DNA of 59,719 nt from Stentor coeruleus. Lineage: Eukaryota; Ciliophora; Heterotrichea; Heterotrichida; Stentoridae. Positions 51,131 to 59,719 of this stretch are shown here, in pieces. Every line of letters starts with the position of its first letter. The stretch's first letter is position 1. Made by a program: the position numbers and the translations under genes. Below the pieces are notes generated by a model that was not told where the DNA came from, searched no databases, and saw only the letters and a list, made by a program, of their open reading frames with translations. The stretch is taken from positions 1 to 59,719 of the forward strand of contig MPUH01000375.1 of NCBI GenBank assembly GCA_001970955.1, written 5' to 3'.

Positions 51131-51721
51131 TTAAACTGGGAAATCTCTGCTCTGGGGGAATTCAAAGACAACTTCTTTATTAGTGAGTTTGCTATAGACA
51201 GCACTAATAACATCAAGTCTATCTTGAATATCTTCTCTAGTCGTAGGATCTAAGAGGACTTTAAACACCCTTCTTCCATCAGCTTTCATTCTAATTCTTT
51301 TCCCAAGAATGCTATTAGGATACACAAGATCATCTAAAATAGCTTCATGAACTTTTGTCAATGTTCTTGAATAAGGTCTTTTCTGTTGTCCCTTTGTTTT
51401 GAAGTACTTTGGGATGATTGTCCTTTGTAATAAAAGGACAACTGGTTTTCTGAATCTTTTTGTCAATTCGCTTTGAAGACGTGCGTGGATTTTCTTCAAT
51501 AAGCCTTTAGACCTATAATGGAAGAAAATTATCACAGCTTGTCTTGTAGCTCCATGATGTTTTCCTTCGAATTCTGAAGCTCCAGTGATTAGAATATCTT
51601 TTAGCTCGCCTTTTAGATCAGGTGATGATGCCTCAATTTCGCCTATGGTCTGAGCTACATGATATTCAAACTCGTCAGGCTTCTTGTCCTTCTTATGGAT
51701 TTTTGCGACAGGGTCTGACAT
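51131..51721 (-). CDS. RPS7: Small-subunit ribosomal protein S7 (eS7)
   Basis: 196 aa from the ATG at 51721, the usual eS7 length. A Met at 51811 would add 30 residues foreign to the family. The protein begins MSDPVAKIHKKDKKPDEFEY. Conserved blocks: ATRQAVIIFFHYRSKGLLKK, RLQSELTKRFRKPVVLLLQR, QKRPYSRTLTKVHEAILDDL, VYPNSILGKRIRMKADGRRV, and FKVLLDPTTREDIQDRLDVI. It is a structural component of the 40S subunit, present in all eukaryotes. ACATAATAATTC lies just upstream of the ATG. The flanks show the strongest directional base asymmetry of the region, as expected for a highly expressed gene. Identity is secure. Confidence 0.97.
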   Translation of the reverse strand: MSDPVAKIHKKDKKPDEFEYHVAQTIGEIEASSPDLKGELKDILITGASEFEGKHHGATRQAVIIFFHYRSKGLLKKIHARLQSELTKRFRKPVVLLLQRTIIPKYFKTKGQQKRPYSRTLTKVHEAILDDLVYPNSILGKRIRMKADGRRVFKVLLDPTTREDIQDRLDVISAVYSKLTNKEVVFEFPQSRDFPV

Positions 51722-52256
51722 GTGGCTAAGAATTATTATGTAAACAATGGTGGCTTTGGCTAGGGAGGATAAGATTAGATGGTCAGGTGGGAGGTTAGAA
51801 AATTTGGCCAATTGATGGACTTTCTTATATCAAAAGCTCATCAAGATATGAGATGATGTTATGAGAATAGGAGTTTGTTGGTGGTAAAAGAATTTAAACA
51901 AAAATCAGGGCTTAGCTATATAAAATTTCAAAAGCAAAAAAAGAAATTTATAATTATGTCTAAGTATCAACCTAACACCTTCTAACTTTTTTACACAAAA
52001 AAAATAGAATTCTACCTTTAAATCATTCTTATGATGATTTACGTAAAACCTCTCCCCATCATACAAAAATCCAAATTTGCATTTAATCAAATCCCATCCT
52101 TAATCCTCCTCATAACCTCCAGCATTTTCTCTTTTATTCCTAATGCAAACCTATACCTTATTTTCCTATAAATTCCTTTATCTTTCACTATAAAATACCT
52201 ATCATCGTTAGAGATTCTTAAAACCCCTTAAATTTCAAATTTCTAGTCTTATAAAT
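51722..52256. other. Divergent intergenic region (RPS7 / SCP-type phosphatase)
   Basis: No gene accepted. G-rich next to RPS7 (51740-51890), then C-rich and G-poor before the forward gene (52080-52250). This is a clear mirror-image asymmetry about the centre. Confidence 0.55.
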
Positions 52257-53567
52257 ATGCGTACTTTAAAACCTCAAAAATCACAAAACTCATTACAAGG
52301 GAACGTTTTAGCCAAGTCAAACAAGCTAACAATAGAAGTTCCAGATGAAGAAGATACGCTATCAAGCCAGAAATTCAATAAAAACTCGCCAACTTTTTCC
52401 AAACAAGCATCAGAAAATCATAAACCTCCATTAGTCTCAGTTTGTCCTAAGCCCCGAACTCCAGCTTCAGCTCGAAACACTAAAAAAGCAACTCCTGAAT
52501 TGACAACTCCCATCACAGCAAAAGGACTTTTTAAATTCCCTTCAACTCCAAAGACTTTAATCAAAAAAGCGCCAATTAAACCTTTACATTTGATTACAAA
52601 AAGAAACAAAAGTAAAGGTCATACACCTATATCAAAACAATCAAACACCCCTACACATAGAAATTCTTCAGAAGATACACGTAAAAGACCAAGGACAACA
52701 AATTCAGAAAAACAAATAATCAAAGCTGAAACTGGATCAAGTCCAAATCTATCATCATTAGTAACATCAGTAAAAATAACTAAAAAAACTCAACCTAATA
52801 TTTCAAATGAAGAACTTAAAGCTAAAAGTGATATTTTATATAAAGAGCATCTTTTTCAAACATTCCAAGCTTTGAAATTTGTTAGAGGATTACAACCTGT
52901 GAATTTAGAACAGCTTAAAGAAAAAAGAGTTACTGTGCCAAGGAGAAAAGGATATGAAAATAAGAAAACTTTGGTTCTTGATTTAGATGAAACTTTAGTT
53001 CATTGTTGTGAAGAAGGATCTGGAATTGAACCTATGGTTATGTTACCGGTTGTATTTCCGACTGGAGAAGTTGTTCAAGCTGGGATTAATGTTAGGCCTT
53101 ATGCTTTAGAATGCTTGAAAGAAGCTAATAAGAGTTATGAAGTTTTCGTTTTTACAGCTTCACATCCTTGTTATGCTAATGTTGTTTTAGATTTTCTCGA
53201 CCCGAAAAAAGAACTTATTCACCAAAGGTTTTTTAGAGATTCATGCATTTCGACAAATGGGGTATTTATAAAAGACTTGAGGATTTTCAGTAACAGAAAC
53301 CTTAAAGATATTATAATAGTCGACAATGCAGCTTATTCATTTGGATATCAGATAGATAATGGTATTCCAATAGTCTCATGGCATGATGATCCTTATGACC
53401 GTGAGCTTTATAATTTAATTGACTATTTAAAAGCAGCAGCTCAAGTTGATGATGTTAGAGAGTTAAATGATAGCACTTTCCACTTAAGAACTTTTTATGA
53501 AGATTATATTAATGAATTCCTCTCAGGTGAGACTATGACATCTCCAAAATCTAGTAAAAAAAGCTAA
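52257..53567 (+). CDS. SCP/CTDSPL2-like protein phosphatase (HAD family)
   Basis: 436 aa. The C-terminal half is the FCP1-homology phosphatase domain. The catalytic DLDETLVH has nucleophile Asp242 and general acid Asp244. Further blocks are INVRPYALECLKEANKSYEV, FVFTASHPCYANVVLDFLDP, QRFFRDSCISTNGVFIKDL, DIIIVDNAAYSFGYQIDNGI and SWHDDPYDRELYNLIDYL. Such enzymes dephosphorylate Ser in the RNA polymerase II CTD, SMADs or other proteins. The domain order and ending resemble CTDSPL2 (HSPC129) and the Nem1/Dullard group. The first 200 residues are disordered, rich in Lys, Thr, Pro and Ser (TPASARNTKKATPELTTP; SKGHTPISKQSNTPTHRN) and may be a regulatory phosphorylated tail. CTTATAAAT abuts the ATG. 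Confidence 0.92.
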   Translation: MRTLKPQKSQNSLQGNVLAKSNKLTIEVPDEEDTLSSQKFNKNSPTFSKQASENHKPPLVSVCPKPRTPASARNTKKATPELTTPITAKGLFKFPSTPKTLIKKAPIKPLHLITKRNKSKGHTPISKQSNTPTHRNSSEDTRKRPRTTNSEKQIIKAETGSSPNLSSLVTSVKITKKTQPNISNEELKAKSDILYKEHLFQTFQALKFVRGLQPVNLEQLKEKRVTVPRRKGYENKKTLVLDLDETLVHCCEEGSGIEPMVMLPVVFPTGEVVQAGINVRPYALECLKEANKSYEVFVFTASHPCYANVVLDFLDPKKELIHQRFFRDSCISTNGVFIKDLRIFSNRNLKDIIIVDNAAYSFGYQIDNGIPIVSWHDDPYDRELYNLIDYLKAAAQVDDVRELNDSTFHLRTFYEDYINEFLSGETMTSPKSSKKS

Positions 53568-53719
53568 TAAGTATGTAAAGGTTATTTTTGGAAATTTAAA
53601 TAGACTGAATTCTAAAATACATTTTTTTTGTTATTATTTAATCTAAATCTTATCAAAAATATTTGTTGATTAATTGATTATTTCTTCAAATAATATTGTA
53701 AACTAACTCATCCTTATAA

Positions 53720-54265
53720 ATGGAAAAAAATACCATTGAAGCCCTCGAACGACGTGTTCAAAGCCTTTCCGACCATTTAGGTAATTATAAGTCCATTTTC
53801 ACTCAAGGAGATACTGTAAGTTCCCTTTATACCAAACTCCAAAGAGAATACGACAGCCTTTTAATCTCTAATATAAACTCAGAGTTCCTAGGCAAATATC
53901 AAAATCTTATCAACCTTATAAACGAAAATGATGTAAAATCTCTCCTTTTAAACACTTTCGTCAAAGCAGAATTCATTCTAAAATTCGAAAGTGAAATCAG
54001 AGAAGTCGCTCATCAAATCGAAAAAGTTGAGTCATTAAAACGCTTCCTTGATTTTGACCCTCTGCACAATGTCCATGAGAAAAAAAAAATCATCCGTTCA
54101 CTTGAGCTTCATCAAATGGAAATTATTTACAAATTTAGTATAAAAGAAAAAGAGTTTATGAAACTACTTGAAGAATATAATCAAGTCATTTTGGGGATAA
54201 ATGATCAACTTATTGAATGGGATTCTAAATTGGATAAATTAAATAAGGCTAAAGGGAAAAATTAA
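53720..54265 (+). CDS. DCTN3: Dynactin subunit 3 (p24) candidate
   Basis: 181 aa, close to the 186 aa of animal dynactin p24, and helical throughout. The start IEALERRVQSLSDHLG matches the heptad-type p24 opening. The middle FILKFESEIREVAHQIEKVE corresponds to FILAEEQ-type p24 sequence. The tail LLEEYNQVILGINDQLIEWD followed by SKLDKLNKA matches the p24 ending LLEEYN...QWDELL. Dynactin p24 forms the shoulder of the dynactin complex with dynamitin (p50) and p150, supporting dynein-driven transport. Sequence similarity is distant, so this is a family call by pattern and length. CCTTATAA abuts the ATG. Confidence 0.7.
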   Translation: MEKNTIEALERRVQSLSDHLGNYKSIFTQGDTVSSLYTKLQREYDSLLISNINSEFLGKYQNLINLINENDVKSLLLNTFVKAEFILKFESEIREVAHQIEKVESLKRFLDFDPLHNVHEKKKIIRSLELHQMEIIYKFSIKEKEFMKLLEEYNQVILGINDQLIEWDSKLDKLNKAKGKN

Positions 54266-54901
54266 TCCTAATTTTAAGCTATTATTTTTTCATTAGTTTT
54301 TAATATGAGCATAAGTATTTTCCTAATTCTACCATTAAGGTTATGGGCATTTTCAAAAATAAACTTGGTTATGCATAAGAAAATTTTTAAGGTCTTTTGT
54401 GATGAAGTTTTTACATAATCTTTTAGAAAGAAGATTACGAGCTATACGAGTTTACCATAATTAATCCTAGTAAGAGGTTTATTCCTTAGAAATTTTTACG
54501 AATCTTCTGTTTATACTGTAGGATTGTTTTTAGCTAGGCTTGAATCTTTTGAATTGATTGTTTTGGAACCTTGTGAATATTTTCTTGTGTTTTTAGCTTT
54601 TTCATCTGATGAGAGGAGCTACCATTTATTTTCCTGGATATTTTAAGTTAGGTTGAGATAGTGTCAATCAAGTAAATGATAATTTTCAGAACGAATTTAT
54701 TTCTAAAGATATAAAATTAACACCTATAGATAATCTAAAGTCTTAAGCAATTATTATAATTGATAATTGATAATTTTTTTATTAAAATAGAAGGATTAAA
54801 CTGTAATATTCAATTGTAATTTTACAACGATAAAGTGTTTACCAGGCCTATTTGCGAATATTAAATATACCGAAAATCTTAAGGCCATAATAAAATAATA
54901 A
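54266..54901. other. Intergenic region between two forward genes
   Basis: 636 nt with no accepted gene. Slightly less AT-rich from about 54400 to 54640 but with frequent stops in all frames. The next gene is preceded by CATAATAAAATAATAA. Confidence 0.45.
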
Positions 54902-55660
54902 ATGGATTCTGAATATCAAGACTTCACAGATCCAATAAGCGATAGTAGTTTTATATCATCAGATATTCACCTATCAAATATCTCCTCATCTTTACTAAAT
55001 GCCAATAACCCAGGAAGGTTGAAAAATCCATTAACATTAGTTTTAGAGCAGTTCATTGCAACATCTTCTTTAAAAAAGCCTAAAAAAGAGTTCTTAAATG
55101 CTTACATTATAAGAGCTATTAAAAGGGCTTTTAGATCAATATCAAATGGAAAAATACCAAAAAAAACATGCATTGCTATCAATGTTAGGGATAATATTGA
55201 AATGAATATATGGGAAAAATTACAAAGAATATTTAGATTAAATGTAGACTCCATATCAAAAAAAATGATGCCAGAAGTTGGGCCATTGACTGGTGGGAAA
55301 TCTGCACGTGAAGAGAAAAAAGAAGGTCCTTTAAGTTTTAATAATGCTTTCTGTAAAGAATTCTTCAGTGATGAACCTATGAGAAATGCATTTCAAGAAA
55401 TAATTCAATTGTTTTATTGTAATTTTTCACCTGCCCGTTGTTGTGAAAGGTTTAGGTTTTATTGTTGTAGTGAAAAAGCTGATGTAATTCATACTGATGA
55501 ATGTGAAGATAAATGGTTGAGGCTTAAAGATTACTTTTCAATGAGCTATTTTGAAGATTTAGATGTTGAGACAAATCAAGGTTTACAAACAAGTAGTTTT
55601 GAAGAATTTCAATCAGATTTGAATCTTGATACAGTTTCGATAGATAATCTACAATTATAG
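54902..55660 (+). CDS. 252-aa protein of unknown function with a Cys-containing centre
   Basis: Family not recognised. The N-terminal 35 residues are Ser/Asp-rich (SDSSFISSDIHLSNISSSLL). A basic helical segment follows (SSLKKPKKEFLNAYIIRAIK; RAFRSISNGKIPKKTC). A middle region at about 140-205 contains aromatic and Cys residues (FCKEFFSDEPMRNAFQEIIQ; FYCNFSPARCCERFRFYCC). The tail is acidic (YFEDLDVETNQ). The Cys pairs (ARCC..RFYCC...DECED) could bind zinc but follow no known spacing. The gene ends in TAG with no membrane segment. Convergent with the distant RCC1 gene. Well-formed codon use supports a real protein. Confidence 0.7.
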   Translation: MDSEYQDFTDPISDSSFISSDIHLSNISSSLLNANNPGRLKNPLTLVLEQFIATSSLKKPKKEFLNAYIIRAIKRAFRSISNGKIPKKTCIAINVRDNIEMNIWEKLQRIFRLNVDSISKKMMPEVGPLTGGKSAREEKKEGPLSFNNAFCKEFFSDEPMRNAFQEIIQLFYCNFSPARCCERFRFYCCSEKADVIHTDECEDKWLRLKDYFSMSYFEDLDVETNQGLQTSSFEEFQSDLNLDTVSIDNLQL

Positions 55661-56502
55661 AAATATTTTAGGAATTGTAAATTTTTTTGTATGAGAAAAA
55701 TATTATATTTTTAATGATTTTATGTCGTGTAGTTGGTTGTAATTCAAATGGGGTGGTATTCGGAAGGTTTTAAGAGGATGATTAGAGGCTTATTGGATTT
55801 TAAATAAATATTATGGTAAAAATAATTTTTGGTCATGGTAATATAGATTTTAGCGATAAATATAATTAATTTGATTGTAATATTTTTATTACTATGAAAT
55901 ACATAAAGGCATAAAAAAATACTATAACATATTTTATGTTTGGAACATAAACTGATAGTAAAGAAAATCATGCAATAGTACGATGATTAAAATTTTAACA
56001 AAATATTAAAAGTTATTAATAGTGTCAATTGTATACTATATTTTAAAAATTATAATACTGCTCAAGAGAAAGGTTTGAAATAGCCTCAAGGTCCAGATGA
56101 TTTATGCCCAGGCAAGATCGGTGGCCGTAAATCAAAACTTTAAATCTTCCCGGAGGAATTTCAATAGCATGGATTGGTGGGCTTTGGGCTTTAGATAAAT
56201 ACTTGACTAAAAATCGTGTTCATCCCACTCAAAATTATTTCTTAGAATGAACAATGATACATTCATCAAAATATATAATCCCAGTTATGTTTGTTTTATG
56301 AATTGGACTACCTGTAAATCAAAGCATATACTGGTGGGTATTAGACATTTCTGTTGATGCTGAGCCAACAATATCTAGAGATCCAAGACCGGCCACCAGG
56401 AAAAGTTTTATTAGACCATGAAGATTAACTAAACTTAGTTACTTTCAAACAAACAAAAATTGCCTTTTTATTAATAATTACATTGACTTTTTAATATAAT
56501 GA
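55661..56502. other. Convergent intergenic region with a less AT-rich relic
   Basis: The first 380 nt are very AT-rich with no gene. The part 56043-56438 is clearly less AT-rich and holds a protein-like but interrupted frame, listed separately. Confidence 0.5.
56043..56438 (-). pseudogene. Decayed, unidentified coding-like segment
   Basis: A 132-codon reverse frame with balanced amino-acid use is interrupted by three TGA (near 56319, 56229 and 56220) and one TAA (near 56235). Readable pieces are KLFLVAGLGSLDIVGSASTE, FTGSPIHKTNITGIIYFDEC and PPIHAIEIPPGRFKVLIYGH. The TGA codons sit where a Trp would fit (YML-x-FTG, F-x-VG-x-TRF). That fits either TGG to TGA decay or a gene from a UGA = Trp code. 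One forward frame is also fairly open, so strand and even coding origin are uncertain. A structured RNA is an alternative. Confidence 0.4.
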
Positions 56503-58566
56503 CTAAGATGCATGATGTTTTTTCCCATGATTAAGGTTTAGGACTATTGCCCGATAGTCTTGACTTGTTAAGGTTTTCCTTCCTGATTTCTGTATTACAA
56601 AATGATGTGCTATGTCTGTTTCAGCTAAAGGTTTTGGGTATGAGCATATCATATCAGTGCCAACTGGGAAGTTTTTTTCTTGGGATGAATAGATTCCTGC
56701 CTTACCTTGACCCCAACCAAACACTTTGTTTAATGAAGTTGTGACAATTGTATAGTTTTCACCACAGACTAGATCTACTACAAAATCTTCATTTAGACCA
56801 GTAACTTTGATTGGTTCATCTGTTTTTTTTATTGATGGAGTTAGACCAAGTTGGCCTTGAGTCCCATTTCCCCATACCCAAACTTCACCTTTGTCATTAA
56901 GTGCCGCTGAAAAAAGACATCCAGCGGCAACTTTTAACACTTTAAATTTCAATGAAATAATTTGAGTTATCTCAGATGTCCTTTTTTGCTGTGTCAATAA
57001 ACTCATAGGTAGACCTAATTGACCTTCTTGTCCCCAACCAAACGCATAAACCCTACCTTCTGAGTCTAAAATTAAAGTATGAGATTCTCCACAAGCACAA
57101 AATTTCACCATAATCCCTCTGGCTGTAAAATAATTGAGTTTTAAAGGTTTTAAAGCAACATATCCCATTTCATCTTTACAAAGTTGTCTATAATTCACCC
57201 CAATTTGATGAACATCTCCTCTTCCCCATACCATAGCTTCATTATTACAAGTTATAACAACAGTATGATAACCACCACATTCCAAATAATGAATACGTTC
57301 ATTTGCCAAATCAGGGACTAAAGTTGGCATAGATAATGATAAAGTATTCCCATGACCTAAGCATCCACTTGCCCCATAACCCCATGTCATAACTTTTCCA
57401 GAACTGGTTATTAAAGCACAATGCTCGAATCCACAAGACAAATAAAGTACGTTATTATCACTTAGGCTTCTAACAATTTTTTCAGAAAACAAAGATTTGT
57501 TTGTGAAAATGTCTTTATGGTAATCGATTTTAGCTTTATTTACTGCATCAACATTTGAGTATTCTAATGATAATGTAGCTTTAAATCCTACAAAACACAA
57601 ACTTGCGATAATTTTTAAATTCGGCTCACAGAGATCTTCAGTTTCGCAAATTACCATTTTCCTTAATATCGGTGAAAATGGGTTTGGATATTCAACTTCA
57701 TACTTGCATTTACAGTTTGATAATAAATTTTTTGAAGCTGTGCTTTCAAATGGTATAAAATCTCTAACCATTTGTGCTGTACCTTCTTCTACAAATGAAA
57801 GCCCATCTTCTGTCATATCTGGACTTCTCATACGTTCGAGGACCAATGATGCTAAAAAGCGTTCATCCACATCTGATGGTCTTGGGGTAATCATACTTCC
57901 CCAATTCTCATTTATTTCATCATAAACATCAGGTTGGCTTGATTTTGATAAGCTTAGATTGTCTTCTAGAACTCTTGATGTTAAAAGACGTTCAGCTGGA
58001 GTTTCTGAAACATAAGAATTATCAGGGGTTATTGATCTATATACATTATCCTTAGCTTTAGCTATGAAATTTCTATGTATATCTAATATTGCATTCTTAT
58101 CAAATGAATCTAAATTTGGAACTGAAAGTTCATGTGTTGGTGTTGATGATCTTATGGTTATTGTAGGAATTTCTAATAAACTTGTACTGTTTTCCCCACG
58201 GTTTGTTTCAAGAAAAAACATCCCATCGTTGGTGGCAAAGGAATTCACTGGGGTTTCGTTAGTTATGTTTAGGCAGCAAATGTCTGGAGAATTTTGGAAT
58301 TTGCCAAATGGACTTAGAGAATGCAAAAGTGATAAAGTTGAAGTTATGTTGGTGTTTTGAGTGAAGGTTAATGAATGTGATGAAATTAATGCTTTTGCTT
58401 CAGATTCCATGTTTTGGGTATCGAGTAATGGGAATAGGTAGAGAGGGTCTTTAGAAAGTGAGAGGAAAGTTCGCTGACCTGTTTTTAAGCCGGTGTATTT
58501 TTCACTTTTTATAACTTCGTAAACTTCTGGGAATATATCGAGAGGTGTACAGTCTTTACTGTTCAT
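56503..58566 (-). CDS. RCC1-repeat protein with long disordered N-terminus
   Basis: 687 aa. The first 370 residues are Ser/Thr/Glu/Asn-rich and mostly disordered (ITIRSSTPTHELSVPNLDSF; ITPDNSYVSETPAERLLTSR), with a conserved-looking repeat of ...RLLTSRVLEDNL and RFLASLVLERMR. From about residue 375 there are at least five RCC1 repeats: VMTWGYGASGCLGHGN, AMVWGRGDVHQIGVN, VYAFGWGQEGQLGLP, VWVWGNGTQGQLGLT and VFGWGQGKAGIY. Each pairs with a CGxxHxxxI-type strand (CGGYHTVVIT, CGESHTLIL, CGENYTIVT). Such propellers bind chromatin, GTPases or cytoskeleton; nucleotide exchange activity cannot be claimed. TATTATTTTCTTATC precedes the ATG at 58566. Confidence 0.88.
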   Translation of the reverse strand: MNSKDCTPLDIFPEVYEVIKSEKYTGLKTGQRTFLSLSKDPLYLFPLLDTQNMESEAKALISSHSLTFTQNTNITSTLSLLHSLSPFGKFQNSPDICCLNITNETPVNSFATNDGMFFLETNRGENSTSLLEIPTITIRSSTPTHELSVPNLDSFDKNAILDIHRNFIAKAKDNVYRSITPDNSYVSETPAERLLTSRVLEDNLSLSKSSQPDVYDEINENWGSMITPRPSDVDERFLASLVLERMRSPDMTEDGLSFVEEGTAQMVRDFIPFESTASKNLLSNCKCKYEVEYPNPFSPILRKMVICETEDLCEPNLKIIASLCFVGFKATLSLEYSNVDAVNKAKIDYHKDIFTNKSLFSEKIVRSLSDNNVLYLSCGFEHCALITSSGKVMTWGYGASGCLGHGNTLSLSMPTLVPDLANERIHYLECGGYHTVVITCNNEAMVWGRGDVHQIGVNYRQLCKDEMGYVALKPLKLNYFTARGIMVKFCACGESHTLILDSEGRVYAFGWGQEGQLGLPMSLLTQQKRTSEITQIISLKFKVLKVAAGCLFSAALNDKGEVWVWGNGTQGQLGLTPSIKKTDEPIKVTGLNEDFVVDLVCGENYTIVTTSLNKVFGWGQGKAGIYSSQEKNFPVGTDMICSYPKPLAETDIAHHFVIQKSGRKTLTSQDYRAIVLNLNHGKKHHAS

Positions 58567-58889
58567 GATAAGAAAATAATATGTTGGGATTTTTTTGTGA
58601 TAAAAATGCTAGGGAGAAATTATTGTTTTGGGTAAAAAATTAGAGGTTGAAGTTGATATTGAAAGTGTGAATGATATTGGCTGATTTTCTTTTAAGATGG
58701 AAGAGGTTTTGAATTTTTAAGTATTTAGAAAATATTGAGGCCATTATTACGAGTATAAAACAAATCTTATTTTACTAAAAAGCATTAAATATATTTTCAA
58801 AGTAATTCTTATTAGTTCAAAAACAACGTTCTAATATTTAAACTCTTTATAAATCAATCATTACTATAATAATCTATTCTTATTATTAA
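58567..58889. other. Short intergenic region
   Basis: No gene. G-rich on the + strand close to the RCC1 gene start (58600-58710), the expected upstream asymmetry. Confidence 0.5.
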
Positions 58890-59719
58890 CTAACTACTAA
58901 CCCAATTATTTTTTTTATAGCTGTTTGTTAAAACACTTCTTGTAGGCATAGTAAGTCTTAAGTTTTCTACACTAGATGTCGCATCAGGAACTGCAAAATT
59001 TCTATGAATATTCGAAGTGTCACTGCAATTATTTTCTTTAAAATTCATCTGACAAATATATTGGTTTTCAATAATTTTCTCTAAAGTATTCTTTTTCTCT
59101 TTTCTGTTTTTTTTCTTCATTAGAAACCCTTCACAATAACTCATAACTATTCCAACTACTCCAGATAGTCCAGAAAGTGTCCCAAATAGTCCACTAATGA
59201 ATATAAGAGCACTTTGTTCTTGATATCGAGATGTATAAAGCCCAGTAGAAAGTTTATTGAAATTAACTTGAACACTAAGTTGAGTAGCAACAGACAAATC
59301 TTCAATATAATTCTCACTTCCTTGTGAAGGAGATGATGCTGGGGATAAATGATATCCTGTAAGTTCATGTGGGAATATTGATAAAGTTGAAGTGAAATAT
59401 GAAGGTATTGCACTGAAATAAAACTGGCTTGGCTCAGATCCTATAAATATACGGCCTGGTGTAGGGGATATTCCCATAGAAACACTACTTGAGGATTCTG
59501 GTATAGAAGAGTCAGATGTTACATTAACAATTATTCCTGTGCTATAGCTTGAGTCTTCAGTCAAAATTAATAATACATCGGAATTTATACTGAGCTCACA
59601 TTGATAGCATTGGTAAACAACTTGGCAAGAGTTTGCATTATTTTTACTGCATTTAATACTTTCACCTTTTGTAACTATGTTATCAACTGTAATATATAAA
59701 TCTTGGCTGCAATACCTTG
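58890..59719 (-). CDS. Membrane protein, C-terminal part, cut by the right edge
   Basis: Open from the right edge to the stop at 58890, about 276 codons visible. The in-frame TTG at 59564 is not the start: reading continues through a Cys-bearing segment (SIKCSKNNANSCQ; YQCYQCELS). The extracellular-looking region is Ser/Thr/Pro-rich. One transmembrane helix lies near the end (ALIFISGLFGTLSGLSGVVG), followed by a short basic cytosolic tail (KKKNRKEKKNTLEKIIENQY). This is the shape of a type I surface protein; ciliates have many large ones with Cys-rich ectodomains. No domain is identified in the visible part. Confidence 0.75.
   Translation of the reverse strand, partial: RYCSQDLYITVDNIVTKGESIKCSKNNANSCQVVYQCYQCELSINSDVLLILTEDSSYSTGIIVNVTSDSSIPESSSSVSMGISPTPGRIFIGSEPSQFYFSAIPSYFTSTLSIFPHELTGYHLSPASSPSQGSENYIEDLSVATQLSVQVNFNKLSTGLYTSRYQEQSALIFISGLFGTLSGLSGVVGIVMSYCEGFLMKKKNRKEKKNTLEKIIENQYICQMNFKENNCSDTSNIHRNFAVPDATSSVENLRLTMPTRSVLTNSYKKNNWVSS

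Noticed and set aside
51722..51811. Upstream start for RPS7
   Set aside because: The family begins at the Met at 51721. Upstream residues are unrelated to eS7.
55744..55971. 75-aa reverse ORF
   Set aside because: Ile/Lys/Phe/Tyr composition typical of chance frames, no support.
1..59719. UGA = Trp (Blepharisma-like) or UAR = Gln genetic code
   Set aside because: Long conserved ORFs use TGG at Trp positions with no internal stops, and genes end in TAA, TAG and TGA (for example the RING gene at 6514 ends in TGA at the same place as its paralogue).
1..59719. CRISPR arrays, insertion sequences, telomere repeats, rRNA
   Set aside because: No spaced direct repeats, transposase genes with terminal repeats, telomere-like arrays or rRNA segments were seen.

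Overview
The window is strongly AT-rich nuclear DNA from a ciliate, most likely the macronuclear genome of a heterotrich close to Stentor. Three points in the sequence support this. (1) Three genes are interrupted by 15-nt introns of the form GTA-R-R-AT-W-TA-Y-TTAG, and removing each one rejoins a recognisable protein. (2) Coding regions use the standard code: TAA, TAG and TGA all end genes, and conserved Trp positions are TGG. This argues against Blepharisma (UGA = Trp) and against the UAR = Gln ciliates. (3) The gene content is eukaryotic and ciliary: TMEM231, CFAP97, ODF3/SHIPPO, dynactin p24, copine, a hybrid histidine kinase and a cyclic-nucleotide-gated-type K+ channel. The species assignment is an inference.

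Layout. 1-9.3 kb: an Asn/Lys/Ser-rich protein cut by the left edge, UPF1, an unrecorded 54-aa ORF, a RING protein and a copine. 10.5-20.7 kb: a TPR protein, a basic protein, an ELMO-domain protein whose assembly is damaged, a coiled-coil protein divergent from a tiny gene across only 21 bp, another coiled-coil protein, an ABHD17-like hydrolase and TMEM231. 21.7-31.5 kb: a C2H2 zinc-finger protein, an EF-hand protein, a 133-aa protein with a decayed tandem copy, a K+ channel, an otubain-like deubiquitinase, a decayed copy of a histidine kinase N-terminus and the intact kinase. 32-46.8 kb: PRPP synthetase, a mitochondrial m-AAA protease, an SR-like protein, an ODF3-type protein, a 1,599-aa fusion of 14 RCC1 repeats with a RasGAP module, a B-box/WD40 protein and a paralogue of the 7-kb RING protein. 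48.5-59.7 kb: ZC3H14/Nab2-like protein divergent from a membrane protein across 27 bp, CFAP97-like protein, RPS7, an SCP-type phosphatase, dynactin p24, an unknown protein, a decayed unidentified stretch, a second RCC1-repeat protein and a membrane protein cut by the right edge.

Genes are monocistronic-looking and tightly packed, with no functional operons. Almost every start codon has a TATAA/ATAATAA-like element within about 5-25 nt upstream, which implies very short 5' leaders. Many intergenic regions show strand asymmetry tied to gene direction: the coding strand is C-rich and G-poor upstream and G-rich and C-poor downstream.

Four single-N positions (14436, 14636, 28178, 36868) are each flanked by direct duplications. 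They look like contig ends joined without merging their overlap. Removing the duplication restores reading frames at the two affected genes. UPF1 and the left-edge gene carry frame breaks without N, which may be sequence errors or real lesions. No tRNA, rRNA, CRISPR array or intact transposon was recognised.
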